Assembly (NCBI GenBank): GCA_026645935.1
Contig: JAPKMP010000006.1
Coordinates: 124,001-188,000 of the forward strand
Reading direction: 5' to 3'
Source of the DNA: Candidatus Villigracilaceae bacterium
GTDB lineage: Bacteria > Chloroflexota > Anaerolineae > Anaerolineales > Villigracilaceae
DNA length: 64,000 nt
The notes under the pieces were generated by a model. The model ran no database searches. It saw nothing but the letters and a program-made list of their open reading frames with translations, and had not been told where the DNA came from. The position numbers and the translations under genes are program-made. The first letter of the stretch is position 1. Each line of letters begins with the position of its first letter. Shown piece by piece: positions 50,950-59,500 of this stretch.

Positions 50950-51939
50950 ATGAAAGCAGTCATTTGGACGAAATACGGGTCGCCCGATGGGCTTCAGCTG
51001 GGAGAAGCGGAAACGCCAACTCCAAAAGCGGATGAAGTCCTGATCAAGGTTCATGCCGCTGCCGTATCCCGGGCGGATACCGAGATCCGCAGGCTTAAAC
51101 TCCTCTTCCCGTTCGGAGTCCTGATACGATTTTATCTTGGCGTTATCAAGCCCACCCGAATCAAGATCCTTGGAAGCGAGTTCTCGGGCGAGATCGTCGC
51201 CGTCGGCAGAGATGTGACCCAATACCGGGCAGGCGACCAGGTCTATGGATACACAGGTCTCGGCATGGGGACCTATGCGGAATTTATCTGCCTCTCCGAA
51301 AAACCTGCCGCGCTGCTCGGTGTGATGTCGAAGCGGCCGACCAATATCACCCATGAAGAAGCCGCCGCCGTCCCGTTCGGCGGACTCGAAGCCCTGCATT
51401 CCCTTGATCGAATAAACATCCAGCGCGGACAAAAGGTCTTGATCGTCGGCGCGGGTGGGAGCATCGGCACGTATTCCGTCCAGCTTGCCAAACATTACGG
51501 CGCTGAAGTGACAGGCGTGGACAGCGGCGGGAAACTCGAAATGCTGCGTTCCATCGGCGCAGACCACGTGATTGATTACACGCGCGAGGATTACACAAAG
51601 AACGGACAAAAATATGACGTTATCATGGACACGATCGGCGGGAGTCCGTTTGCAGGGAGTATCAGATCACTGAACGAAAATGGGACTTACCTGAACGTGA
51701 ACCCAAAAATGACGCACCGGCTCCAAATGGGATTGGCGAAGGGGAGAAGCAGCAAGAAACTCCTCTCCTGGGAGGGAGACTATACGACCAAAAATCTGCT
51801 CAAGCTCAAGGAATTGATCGAGGCAGGGACGATCAAGCCTGTCATTGACAGAGTCTATCCCCTGGAGCAGATCGCTGAGGCGCACAGGTATGTCGAGACG
51901 GATCAGAAGAAGGGGAACGTGGTGGTAAAAGTGCAGTAA
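50950..51939 (+). CDS. MDR-family NAD(P)-dependent reductase, paralogue
   Basis: 329 residues from the ATG at 50950, where homology to the preceding gene begins; the frame opens 48 nt earlier inside that gene. Rossmann motif IVGAGGSIGTYSVQLAK and the C-terminal PLEQIAEAHRYVETDQKKGN are typical; no structural zinc cysteines. A C-terminal scrap of a similar gene lies at 13177-13347. The tandem MDR genes arose by duplication. Confidence 0.85.
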   Translation: MKAVIWTKYGSPDGLQLGEAETPTPKADEVLIKVHAAAVSRADTEIRRLKLLFPFGVLIRFYLGVIKPTRIKILGSEFSGEIVAVGRDVTQYRAGDQVYGYTGLGMGTYAEFICLSEKPAALLGVMSKRPTNITHEEAAAVPFGGLEALHSLDRINIQRGQKVLIVGAGGSIGTYSVQLAKHYGAEVTGVDSGGKLEMLRSIGADHVIDYTREDYTKNGQKYDVIMDTIGGSPFAGSIRSLNENGTYLNVNPKMTHRLQMGLAKGRSSKKLLSWEGDYTTKNLLKLKELIEAGTIKPVIDRVYPLEQIAEAHRYVETDQKKGNVVVKVQ

Positions 51940-52027
51940 TTAGTAAGTGGTAATTGGATGAGTGTGAGGATTGAGATTAGAGACTGGAGACTGAATGAGG
52001 TTGGAGAATTAGAGAAGTGGAGATTTG
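51935..52027. repeat. Heptamer-type repeat tract
   Basis: TAATTAGTAAGTGGTAATTGG then GAGATTAGAGACTGGAGACT and similar 7-nt units (TTGGTAA- and CTGGAGA-type). It begins at the stop codon of the MDR gene. The same units recur at 55323, 58931, 59464 and 60757 and inside genes up to 63765. Confidence 0.75.
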
Positions 52028-52191
52028 AGGTTGCAAAATCCCTCTCCCGTCTACCGCTCGCGGAGTTTATCCTGACTGGCGAAGCCGTGTCGAAGCGACA
52101 AGGTCCCGTTTAATTTATTCAAAACATCTTGATGTATGGTATCCTCCCCGAATCAATCAACGACATCGTGAATCTATCGAGGAGAGATGGC

Positions 52192-53139
52192 ATGGATACG
52201 CTAACCATTGGTCTTGCTCAAATTGCCCCAGTCTGGCTACATCGAGCAGAAACATTATCAAAGGTGTTGGAGCAGGTCCGCAATGCAGCCGGGGCGGGAT
52301 GTCAATTGATCGCATTCGGCGAGGCGTTTCTTCCGGGCTACCCTTTCTGGATAGAGAGAACCAATGGGGCAACCTTCAATTCGCCAATCCAAAAAGAGAT
52401 CCATGCTCATTACATGGACCAGGCCGTTCAGATCGAAGCGGGGCACCTCGACGCGCTCTGCGGGGCTGCAAAGGACTTTTCGATGACAGTTGTATTAGGG
52501 TGCATCGAACGCCCTCGTGACCGGGGCGGACACAGCCTTTACGCGAGCCTTGTCTATATCGACGCCAACGGTATGATCCAGTCTGTACACCGCAAATTGA
52601 TGCCGACTTATGAGGAACGGTTGACATGGTCGCCCGGCGACGGTCATGGATTGCGCGTGCATAAACTGGGCGCGTTCACAGTGGGCGCGCTTAACTGTTG
52701 GGAGAACTGGATGCCCCTTGCCCGCACCGCCCTGTATGGTCAGGGAGAGGATTTGCATGTTGCCCTCTGGCCTGGCAGCGTTCATAACACGCAGGATAAC
52801 ACCCGGTTTGTCGCGATGGAGTCGCGTTCGTATGTGGCTTCGGTATCGGGCTTGATGCGCGCCGGTGATTTCCCACATGACACGCCGCACCTTTCATCCA
52901 TCCTTGAAAATTCCGGCGATATGCTTGCCAATGGCGGCTCGTGCATTGCGGGTCCGGATGGCAACTGGGTCGTCGAGCCTGTCGTGGGGGAGGAGAAGTT
53001 GATCGTTGCAACGATCGACCACAAACGTGTTCGGGAGGAGCGCCAGAATTTCGACCCCTCAGGGCATTACAGCAGACCCGATGTGACACAATTGAAAATC
53101 AACCGCCGGCGCCAAAGTACAGTCTTCTTTGATGATTAG
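52192..53139 (+). CDS. Nitrilase-family hydrolase
   Basis: 315 residues from the ATG at 52192, chosen for the GAGGAGAG just before it; the frame opens 63 nt earlier without a site. The catalytic triad is complete: Glu 44 (FGEAFLPGYPFW), Lys 135 (HRKLMPTYEERLTW) and Cys 169 (NCWENWMP). That motif set, with an aromatic-rich GYPFW, points to true nitrilases (nitrile to acid plus ammonia) rather than amidases. Cytoplasmic and usually oligomeric. It stands alone between repeat-rich intergenic regions. Confidence 0.9.
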   Translation: MDTLTIGLAQIAPVWLHRAETLSKVLEQVRNAAGAGCQLIAFGEAFLPGYPFWIERTNGATFNSPIQKEIHAHYMDQAVQIEAGHLDALCGAAKDFSMTVVLGCIERPRDRGGHSLYASLVYIDANGMIQSVHRKLMPTYEERLTWSPGDGHGLRVHKLGAFTVGALNCWENWMPLARTALYGQGEDLHVALWPGSVHNTQDNTRFVAMESRSYVASVSGLMRAGDFPHDTPHLSSILENSGDMLANGGSCIAGPDGNWVVEPVVGEEKLIVATIDHKRVREERQNFDPSGHYSRPDVTQLKINRRRQSTVFFDD

Positions 53140-53550
53140 CAGGCAATCGTACCCAAAAGAAATAGCCAGGATGGGCGGGGGGATAGGTCCCAACACGCCA
53201 TCTGCGCAGAAAAGAAGTCAAGCCGATGCCCTTCGCCACGCGAGGCGCGTTCCCCTCTCCCTTGGGAGAGGGGTTAGGGGTGAGGTCCCAACTGACACGC
53301 CGATTACTCAAGCCAATCAAGCGCCGCACTGAGCGGAGGGCGAAGCCCGAAGTCGAAGTGGTGAGGTCCCAACCGACACGCCGATCAATTGCCACAATCG
53401 GGGTGAGGTCCAACCCAAAAAGGACGGAGAAGAAAAAAAATATAGGTTGTGTAAATTTCTTGCTACCGAGCTGACAAGAGCATATAATTTTAACTTACGG
53501 AAAAGTTATAGAATTACAAATCAACAATAACAAATTTAGGAAAATTATCT
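53140..53550. repeat. Repeat-rich gene-free stretch, AT-shift boundary
   Basis: GTGAGGTCCCAACTGACACG and its near-copy recur ~82 bp apart (about 53280 and 53362), with partial copies at 53187 and 53402; a CTCTCCC.TTGGGAGAG palindrome lies at 53257-53275. After ~53440 the base composition drops sharply to AT-rich, marking the left edge of the insert with the next three genes. Confidence 0.6.
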
Positions 53551-54285
53551 ATGGAACGCAATGAAGCTCTTGAATTGCTAAAAGGCGGACCAAAAGGAAT
53601 CAAGGAGTGGAATCGCCGCCGTTCTAAGAATGAGCCTATTCCCAAATTAGATTGGGCGAATCTTATTAATGCTGATTTGAGCCACGCTAATTTATATGGA
53701 GCTTATCTCAATACCGCATTTTTATCTGGTGCTTTTCTGTATAAAGCAAACCTTCGCTGGGCTAATCTTCAAAACGCCAGCCTCCGCGGAGCTACTCTCA
53801 TTGGCGCAGATTTGGAATGGGCTGACCTTAACAAAGCAGATACTTTTCAAGCCAGTTTCAAAGAAACTGACCTTGGTGGGGTTAATTTCACCGAGGCTAA
53901 ACTACGCGTTGCTCACTATGCTAAAGTAGCTCAAATTACTCTTTCATACAATCGATTAGCCCCTCAAGAAAGGTCCGAATATGATCGATTAATTCAATTA
54001 GTTATGAACACCAAAACAGCTAGCGAGGCGGCAGATGAATATATTGAAAAGGCTAACGCGCCTCTTGACAATGCTTTGGAATACTTATTTGGAAAATCTA
54101 TTTTGAATTATGTAATAAATCAAGCACGCGCAATTACTATAATCGCTTTAGACGTATATGCAAATTATGACATAGTGAAAGATCCTAAAAGGAAAAAGGT
54201 CAGGGAATTTATTGAGAGAATGAAGATAAAATATGGGTATTGCCTTTTAGACCTCTATAGTTTTCCAAACTATGACAAATGGTGA
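53551..54285 (+). CDS. Pentapeptide-repeat protein with extra C-terminal domain
   Basis: 244 residues. Residues ~35-130 are pentapeptide repeats (ADLSHANLYGAYLNTAF, ANLQNASLRGATLIGADLEW) that fold as a right-handed beta helix. A helical C-terminal part (about 140-244, YIEKANAPLDNALEYLFG) has no recognised match. Pentapeptide proteins include gyrase-protecting and effector-like proteins. Codon use is AT-rich, unlike the neighbours, suggesting transfer. It is preceded by a weak AGGAAAA. Confidence 0.75.
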   Translation: MERNEALELLKGGPKGIKEWNRRRSKNEPIPKLDWANLINADLSHANLYGAYLNTAFLSGAFLYKANLRWANLQNASLRGATLIGADLEWADLNKADTFQASFKETDLGGVNFTEAKLRVAHYAKVAQITLSYNRLAPQERSEYDRLIQLVMNTKTASEAADEYIEKANAPLDNALEYLFGKSILNYVINQARAITIIALDVYANYDIVKDPKRKKVREFIERMKIKYGYCLLDLYSFPNYDKW

Positions 54286-54405
54286 TATTTCTTACAGCAG
54301 AAGTACCCCTAGAAATAACTAAAATCTTAGACGCAGGAACAAATCGATATATTGATCTTGGCTGATCATTCGGAACTCCGACAGCAATTTGCTTTCACTA
54401 AACTT

Positions 54406-54999
54406 ATGATGAATTTTGACATTAATCAAATAGAAACCCTTGTTCGTATAGTCAAAGAAATTGCAACTATATTCGCCTTAATAATAGGCGGAATATGGAG
54501 TTACATGCTATTCGTAAAAAAGAGACAAATATATCCAAGAGCAAAGATAGAGCATCAAATTCAGTATCAACTTGTTGAAGAAAAGAAACTCTTATTAAGC
54601 GTAGATGTTTTTATCAGTAACAATAGTGATGTGTTGCTTTCTTTAGAGTCATGGAGCTTGGATGTGAAACAAATGCTTCCACCACGAAGCGAGCTGCTAC
54701 AATATGCAGACAGAAAAGATACAAATATTAAAGGTGTCCAAATATTAGATTGGACAATCCTGGCAAAACGAAATGATCGATGGGATAGAGGTAGGTTTGA
54801 GATAGAGCCAGGTGAACAGCATCAATTTCATTCAGATTTTCTCGTTTATTCGATACCACAAAGTATTCTCGTGGAAAGCTATTTTCGTAATATAAAAAAA
54901 CGTTCCAAAGTCATTGGATGGAATCATATAACTATTCACAGTATAGTTTTACAAGGAGATAAAAATGTCACTGAAATTCGGACAAGGACCGAGAATTGA
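54406..54999 (+). CDS. Single-pass membrane protein of unknown function
   Basis: About 197 residues if it starts at the ATG pair at 54406-54411; the frame is open from 54352 and no ribosome binding site decides the start. One membrane helix near residues 18-38 is followed by a ~150-residue beta-rich domain (LLLSVDVFISNNSDVLLSLE) that looks like an Ig-like or adaptor fold. AT-rich like its neighbours. Its last 35 nt overlap the next gene. Confidence 0.6.
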   Translation: MMNFDINQIETLVRIVKEIATIFALIIGGIWSYMLFVKKRQIYPRAKIEHQIQYQLVEEKKLLLSVDVFISNNSDVLLSLESWSLDVKQMLPPRSELLQYADRKDTNIKGVQILDWTILAKRNDRWDRGRFEIEPGEQHQFHSDFLVYSIPQSILVESYFRNIKKRSKVIGWNHITIHSIVLQGDKNVTEIRTRTEN

Positions 55000-55279
55000 A
55001 GCTAGAGTAAACCCGCCCGATGGATACATTGGTACGGCTTTTGAATTTTATGGAGCAAAGTTTGACCCAAACACGAATGTTGATATTCAAATTGTTGATA
55101 CACACGGAAAGGTTATTCAACGGTTTTCAGTAATTTCAAACGGTGATGGGAACACTGGAATTATTACTTGGACGGCAAAATCAGGTATTGCCATTGGGCA
55201 ATATAGAGCAATTTTTACTGGAAAGTCCGATAACAAAACCGACAAGGTAACCAAATCGTTCAACATCCTTGCCAAATAG
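54965..55279 (+). CDS. Small single-domain Ig-like protein
   Basis: 104 residues, beta-rich: PPDGYIGTAFEFYGAKFDPN and GQYRAIFTGKSDNK resemble the IPT/Ig-like modules seen at bacterial surfaces, but there is no signal peptide. AAGGAGAT precedes the ATG. It overlaps the membrane-protein gene, so the three AT-rich genes probably act together. Function unknown. Confidence 0.65.
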   Translation: MSLKFGQGPRIEARVNPPDGYIGTAFEFYGAKFDPNTNVDIQIVDTHGKVIQRFSVISNGDGNTGIITWTAKSGIAIGQYRAIFTGKSDNKTDKVTKSFNILAK

Positions 55280-55322
55280 AACCAACCATCGGCTGAGAAC
55301 GAAGTGGCTCTTCATCCACCAC

Positions 55323-55382
55323 CAAATTCTCTAATTCTCAGTCTCCAGTCTCCAATTACTACTTCCCGCTTACCAATTCCCA
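55323..55382. repeat. Heptamer-type repeat tract
   Basis: TCAGTCTCCAGTCTCCAATT and TTACCAATTCC units, the reverse complement of the tract at 51935-52027. It runs into the last codons of the hydroxylase gene at 55359 and marks the right edge of the AT-rich insert, so the insert lies between inverted copies of the same repeat type. Confidence 0.7.
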
Positions 55383-57692
55383 AAGTCTATTCGAATTCAG
55401 CGGTATCTCCAAAACCTCAAACTCCACATCCCACAACGCATCCTCCAACGCCTGCGCAAACAGCGGACCGACAGGAATCGCGCCTGCCTCGCCCGCGCCC
55501 TTCACGCCCATCGGGTTGAGCGGCGAGAGCGTTTCGCCGTGCGCGGTTTCGATGCGCGGCACATCCAGGCTGGTGGGCAGGTGATAATCCATGAACGTGC
55601 CGTTGAGCAGCTGCCCGTTCTCGTCGTAGGCGAGCCGTTCGTAAAACGCATTGCCGATGCCCTGCGCCACGCCGCCGTGAATCTGCCCATCCAGAATCAG
55701 CGGATTGATGACCTTGCCGCAATCGTGCACCACTAAATATTTCTGGATGTGGATTTGCATCGTCTCGGGGTCGACTTCGAGAATCATCGCGTGGATGCCG
55801 CTGGCAGTGGCGCCTCTTTCTGGACCGAAATAGTTGGTGGCTTCCAACCCAGGCTCGGTGCCAGGCTTGACCGCTCCGCGCGTCGGGTTGGCTTTGTTCG
55901 CCAATTCGCCCAGCGAAATGGATTGACGCGGCATATCCGCCACGCGCACTTCACCGTCGGCGAGTTCGAGTTCATCTTCGGGCGCGTTGAAATGCTCAGA
56001 GGCAAGTTTGAGAATTTTCTTGCGCACCACTTTCGCGGCTTCGTTGATGGCATTGCCCGCCACCACCGCGCCGCGGCTGGCGAACGTCCCCGCGCCCCAA
56101 TAGAACTGGTCGGTGTCGCCCGTGACCACGTCGATCTTATCCACGCTCACGCCGAGCTGCTCCGCGACGATCTGCGCATAACTCGTGAAGTGACCCTGTC
56201 CCTGCGTGCCAACGCCCGTGACGACCGAGACTCGTCCGCTTCCCATCACCTGAACCTTCGCGCCCTCATACGGACCGATCCCCGTGCCTTCCACATACGC
56301 GACGATGCCGATGCCCACGTGTTTTCCTTCCGCGCGCAGTTTTGGCTGGATCTCATTGACGAACTTGTGATAGTCCATCATTTCGAGCGCGTGGTCGAGC
56401 AATGGTTCATAGTTGCCGCTGTCGTACACCAGCGGAGCAAAATCCTGATAGATGATCTCGTTGTGGTAGGGGAATTGATTCGGCTGGATGAAATTGCGCC
56501 GTCGGATCTCGGCGCGGTCGATCTTCAACTTCTTCGCGGCAATATCCAACGCCCGCTCGATGACGAACGTGCCATGCTGCCGTCCCGCGCCGCGATACGG
56601 CGTGACGATGGTCTTGTTGGTAAAGACCGCCGTGAACTCGCTGTAATAATTCTGGATGTCGTACAGCCCGAGCACGTTGGCTTGCGAGTTGAGCGCGCAC
56701 GTCAGACCATACGGGTCATACGCGCCCGTGTCATGCAGAAAGACATCATGCGCGCCGAGGATGCGACCGTCCTTGTCGAACGCGATCTCCGCATCGTGGA
56801 TCTGACCGCGCTCGTGCGTGGTGGCGACAAAATTTTCGGCGCGGTCCTCGATCCATTTGACGGGGCGGTTCAACTTCATCGCCGCCCACGGGACGAGCAC
56901 TTCCTCCTGATAGAACATCATGATCTTCGGACCGAATCCGCCGCCGATGAACGGCGCGACGACGCGGACCTGCCGCTCCGACAGCCCGAGCATCCCTGCG
57001 AGTCCGTTTCGAATCACGACGGGAGCCTGTGTCGTGTCCCAGACGGTTAGCCGCCCCGCGCGTTTATCCCACTCCGCGACGATGCCGCGGTTTTCCATGG
57101 CGGCGGCGCATCCGTGCTCGTAACTGAACCGCCGCTTGACGACCAGCGCCGCCTTTTTCTTCGCCGTTTCATAATCCCCCTTCCGCTGCACCACATGCGC
57201 GGCAACATTTGAACCAATCTCATCGTGGATGATTGGACTCGCCTCTCCCAAAGCCTTTTCCATGTCAACGACGGCTTCAAGAGGTTCGTAATCAATTTGA
57301 ATATCAGCCAGCGCATCTTCGGCGATGTAACGACTCTCCGCCACAACCATCACGATCGGCTCGCCCGCAAACTTGACCTTGTCCTTTGCGAGCGGAACCT
57401 GTGTCTTTTCGTTGAAGGTGATCCCCTCCACGGGCGGCGGCGAAACCAACAACGGACCTGGCTTCCAGTACTCGCCCAGGTCGTTTGCGGTGTACACAGC
57501 AACCACCCCTTCGCGCTGTAAGGCTTGCGAAACGTCAATGTTATTGATCCGCGCATGCGCATACGGACTCCGCAAAAACGCCGCATGGAGCATGTTCGGC
57601 AAATCCACATCGTCCACGTACAATCCCTGCCCCGTGAGCAGACGCGGGTCCTCGTTGCGCTTAATCCGTTCGCCGAAATATCGTGTGGTCAT
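55359..57692 (-). CDS. Molybdenum hydroxylase large subunit (xanthine dehydrogenase/CoxL family)
   Basis: 777 residues. N terminus YFGERIKRNEDPRLLTGQGL and the molybdopterin-binding blocks VVAPFIGGGFGPKI, TPYRGAGRQHGTF, TGVGTQGQGHFTSYAQI and MGVKGAGEAGAIP are typical. It binds the molybdenum cofactor and hydroxylates N-heterocycles, aldehydes or CO with water. The AYRCSFR loop of CO dehydrogenase is absent, so a purine or other heterocycle is likelier. The small Fe-S subunit lies at the far right of the window, on the same strand but eight genes upstream. No FAD subunit is seen. Confidence 0.9.
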   Translation of the reverse strand: MTTRYFGERIKRNEDPRLLTGQGLYVDDVDLPNMLHAAFLRSPYAHARINNIDVSQALQREGVVAVYTANDLGEYWKPGPLLVSPPPVEGITFNEKTQVPLAKDKVKFAGEPIVMVVAESRYIAEDALADIQIDYEPLEAVVDMEKALGEASPIIHDEIGSNVAAHVVQRKGDYETAKKKAALVVKRRFSYEHGCAAAMENRGIVAEWDKRAGRLTVWDTTQAPVVIRNGLAGMLGLSERQVRVVAPFIGGGFGPKIMMFYQEEVLVPWAAMKLNRPVKWIEDRAENFVATTHERGQIHDAEIAFDKDGRILGAHDVFLHDTGAYDPYGLTCALNSQANVLGLYDIQNYYSEFTAVFTNKTIVTPYRGAGRQHGTFVIERALDIAAKKLKIDRAEIRRRNFIQPNQFPYHNEIIYQDFAPLVYDSGNYEPLLDHALEMMDYHKFVNEIQPKLRAEGKHVGIGIVAYVEGTGIGPYEGAKVQVMGSGRVSVVTGVGTQGQGHFTSYAQIVAEQLGVSVDKIDVVTGDTDQFYWGAGTFASRGAVVAGNAINEAAKVVRKKILKLASEHFNAPEDELELADGEVRVADMPRQSISLGELANKANPTRGAVKPGTEPGLEATNYFGPERGATASGIHAMILEVDPETMQIHIQKYLVVHDCGKVINPLILDGQIHGGVAQGIGNAFYERLAYDENGQLLNGTFMDYHLPTSLDVPRIETAHGETLSPLNPMGVKGAGEAGAIPVGPLFAQALEDALWDVEFEVLEIPLNSNRLWELVSGK

Positions 57693-57704
57693 AGAGTCTC
57701 CATC

Positions 57705-58070
57705 TTACGCAGGCTGAAATATCTCGATTGGGTTGCCAGAGGGGTCCTCTGCAAGAATTTGCTTGCCGCCGGGTCCCACAACGATTTTGTTACGAAAGAC
57801 GATCCCTGCTTCGTTCATCGAGGCGATGACTGAATCGATATCTTCTACTTCAATGACAAACCGATTCCAGCCGCCAGCCTCGGGTTTTCTGCCATCCGGC
57901 ATGGGTTTCGCCGCTGAAGATTGTGGACCGCTCAGCCATAGCTCCAGATCGCCTTTGGCGACAATTGCGAAGGCAGGTCCCATTTGCTCCACCAGTTCAA
58001 ACCCAAGATGGATAACATAGAAATCGATTGAGTCTTTTACCTCGTTTACCAAATATCGAATAGTTGCCAT
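57705..58070 (-). CDS. VOC/glyoxalase-family protein
   Basis: 121 residues from the ATG at 58070 (GAGG upstream). VOC fold with ATIRYLVNEVKDSIDFYVIH and GPGGKQILAEDPSGNPIEIF, similar to bleomycin-resistance/lactoylglutathione-lyase-like proteins. It lies 12 nt upstream of the hydroxylase gene and so belongs to the catabolic operon. Reaction unknown. Confidence 0.8.
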   Translation of the reverse strand: MATIRYLVNEVKDSIDFYVIHLGFELVEQMGPAFAIVAKGDLELWLSGPQSSAAKPMPDGRKPEAGGWNRFVIEVEDIDSVIASMNEAGIVFRNKIVVGPGGKQILAEDPSGNPIEIFQPA

Positions 58071-58089
58071 CCAGACCTCATTTCCCGTC

Positions 58090-58107
58090 ATCGCCTCGCA
58101 ATGACGG
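58090..58107. repeat. Half-copy of the GTCATTGCGAG repeat
   Basis: CATCGCCTCGCAATGACGG matches one end of the palindromic repeat seen at 24567-24650. Confidence 0.55.
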
Positions 58108-58115
58108 ATTCCGAT

Positions 58116-58895
58116 CTACGCCCAAGCCACCGCGCGACAAAACGCCGCTTCGCCGCCTTTGAATTTCCACGGGAAGACACCGAGCGTGATGCGCTTGTTG
58201 TGCAATTCCTTCAAACCGATGTCACCGCCGAGATTCTCCACGTGAATACAATCGTGCGGGAAGAGGGCATTGTGCGTCAGTTGATACGCCGAATCAGGGA
58301 ACAACTCATCCATCTTGTCCGCGCCGAACTTTGCCTCGGTCTTCGCACGGACCTTTTGCCAGTGTTCCAATCCGCCTTTGCCAAGGAAACGACCGATGGG
58401 CAGGTTCATCGGGTGGTCGGTGGAGATCATGTCCACGCCCCAGATGTGGATCTTTTTCTTCAACAACCAGTCACAGATACTAAAATGCGGGCCTGGATGG
58501 CGCTGGATATATCTCTCTTCGTCACCTGTTGGGCTGAAGAACGAATACTTGTGCCAGCCTGTGTGGATGAATAGAATATCACCCTCTTTCACTTCAACCC
58601 GCTTTTCGATATCTTCGGGCGTGAACAAACCAAGGTCATCGAGCATGTCGCTCAAATCCACGATCACGCCTGGACCGTAGCACCACTCGATCGGGATTTG
58701 GTCAATGGTTTTGCCGTGAGTCACAAAATGCTTGGGCGCATCCAAATGTGTGCCCATGTGATTCGACGTCATAATGTACTGGGCATTCACCCCCTGTTCC
58801 GCTTTGCGTTTGATGTACTTCACTTCGAACGGCGGATAGAAGGGCCAGAACGAAGCGTCGGCGTTGAGGTCTTGCGAGAGGTCGTAGATTTTCAT
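58116..58895 (-). CDS. Cyclase-family hydrolase (kynurenine formamidase-like)
   Basis: 259 residues. The family metal motif HxGTHxDxPxH is intact: HMGTHLDAPKHF, His 46, His 50, Asp 52, His 56. DLSQDLNADASFWPFYPP at the start is typical. Cyclase-family enzymes hydrolyse amides such as N-formylkynurenine, isatin or cyclic ureas. In this cluster a ring-opening or amide step on an N-heterocycle is plausible (inference). AAGGAG precedes the ATG. Confidence 0.87.
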   Translation of the reverse strand: MKIYDLSQDLNADASFWPFYPPFEVKYIKRKAEQGVNAQYIMTSNHMGTHLDAPKHFVTHGKTIDQIPIEWCYGPGVIVDLSDMLDDLGLFTPEDIEKRVEVKEGDILFIHTGWHKYSFFSPTGDEERYIQRHPGPHFSICDWLLKKKIHIWGVDMISTDHPMNLPIGRFLGKGGLEHWQKVRAKTEAKFGADKMDELFPDSAYQLTHNALFPHDCIHVENLGGDIGLKELHNKRITLGVFPWKFKGGEAAFCRAVAWA

Positions 58896-58930
58896 GAGGG
58901 TCTCCTTTAGTTTGGTTGGTTGATTAAGAG

Positions 58931-58979
58931 AATTGGAGGATTGGAGAATTGTAATTAGGGATTGGTAATTGGTAATTAG
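58931..58979. repeat. Heptamer-type repeat tract reaching a stop codon
   Basis: TTGGAGGATTGGAGAATTG then TTGGTAATTGGTAATTAG. The last unit supplies the TAA stop (58976-58978) of the four-helix gene. Confidence 0.75.
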
Positions 58980-59467
58980 CTGGCGAGCCAGTTGAACTCT
59001 TCTTCGGAAAAGAGCGGAACGGGGATATCATCTAAAGCGATGGTCAGATATTCTCCTTGGTTTTCACGCACTGATTTTAGTTTCTGCTCTGCACGCACGG
59101 TCTTGAGACTGCTAGCAAAGGTGTTAAGTTGACGAGCTAAATCGGTCAAGCGATTAACGTACTCTTGCACTTTATCAGGTTTTATCAAGCCGCGTTCGCG
59201 AGTTCGGTTCAGCCAGAATTTAGTTTCAAAGATGCTCCCTCTTGAATAATAAATGAACTGGAGTTTCTCGCCGAAGTTATACCTACCAAATGACTCGGCG
59301 ATATTCGCACCAATCGAGTCTGCTGACCTTGAAATCTGCTTCCCAACAACATCTTTTGCAAACGCATCCCATCGAACCACGATTTTCCAAACCGAATCGG
59401 CAATCTCCTCAGCAGATTTCAAAACCCGTAAGTCTTCAAATGTAGCAGGCACACCAACCTCCTCCAA
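58976..59467 (-). CDS. Four-helix bundle protein (S23/avd-like)
   Basis: 163 residues. Matches the family of the 23S rRNA intervening-sequence protein: FEDLRVLKSAEEIADSVWKI, then QISRSADSIGANIAESFGRY and FIYYSRGSIFETKFWL. Members are small, widely and irregularly spread, and relate to the accessory avd protein of diversity-generating retroelements, but no reverse transcriptase is near. It sits between heptamer-repeat tracts (58931 and 59464) in an otherwise catabolic operon, so it looks inserted. Confidence 0.82.
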   Translation of the reverse strand: MEEVGVPATFEDLRVLKSAEEIADSVWKIVVRWDAFAKDVVGKQISRSADSIGANIAESFGRYNFGEKLQFIYYSRGSIFETKFWLNRTRERGLIKPDKVQEYVNRLTDLARQLNTFASSLKTVRAEQKLKSVRENQGEYLTIALDDIPVPLFSEEEFNWLAS

Positions 59468-59500
59468 TTACCAATTACTATTTACCAATTACTCAATTAC
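59464..59500. repeat. Heptamer-type repeat tract
   Basis: CAATTACCAATTACTATTTA and CCAATTACTCAATTAC units between the four-helix gene and the DUF1116 gene, extending into the last codon of the latter. Confidence 0.75.

Noticed and set aside
55749-57050. Plus-strand open frame of 433 codons opposite the molybdenum hydroxylase gene
   Set aside because: Antisense shadow rich in Arg, His and Asp, lacking a ribosome binding site; the minus-strand protein is a full-length hydroxylase.
55359-57692. Aerobic CO dehydrogenase large subunit
   Set aside because: The AYRCSFR active-site loop is absent, and the neighbours are amide hydrolases and FdrA rather than coxM/S genes.
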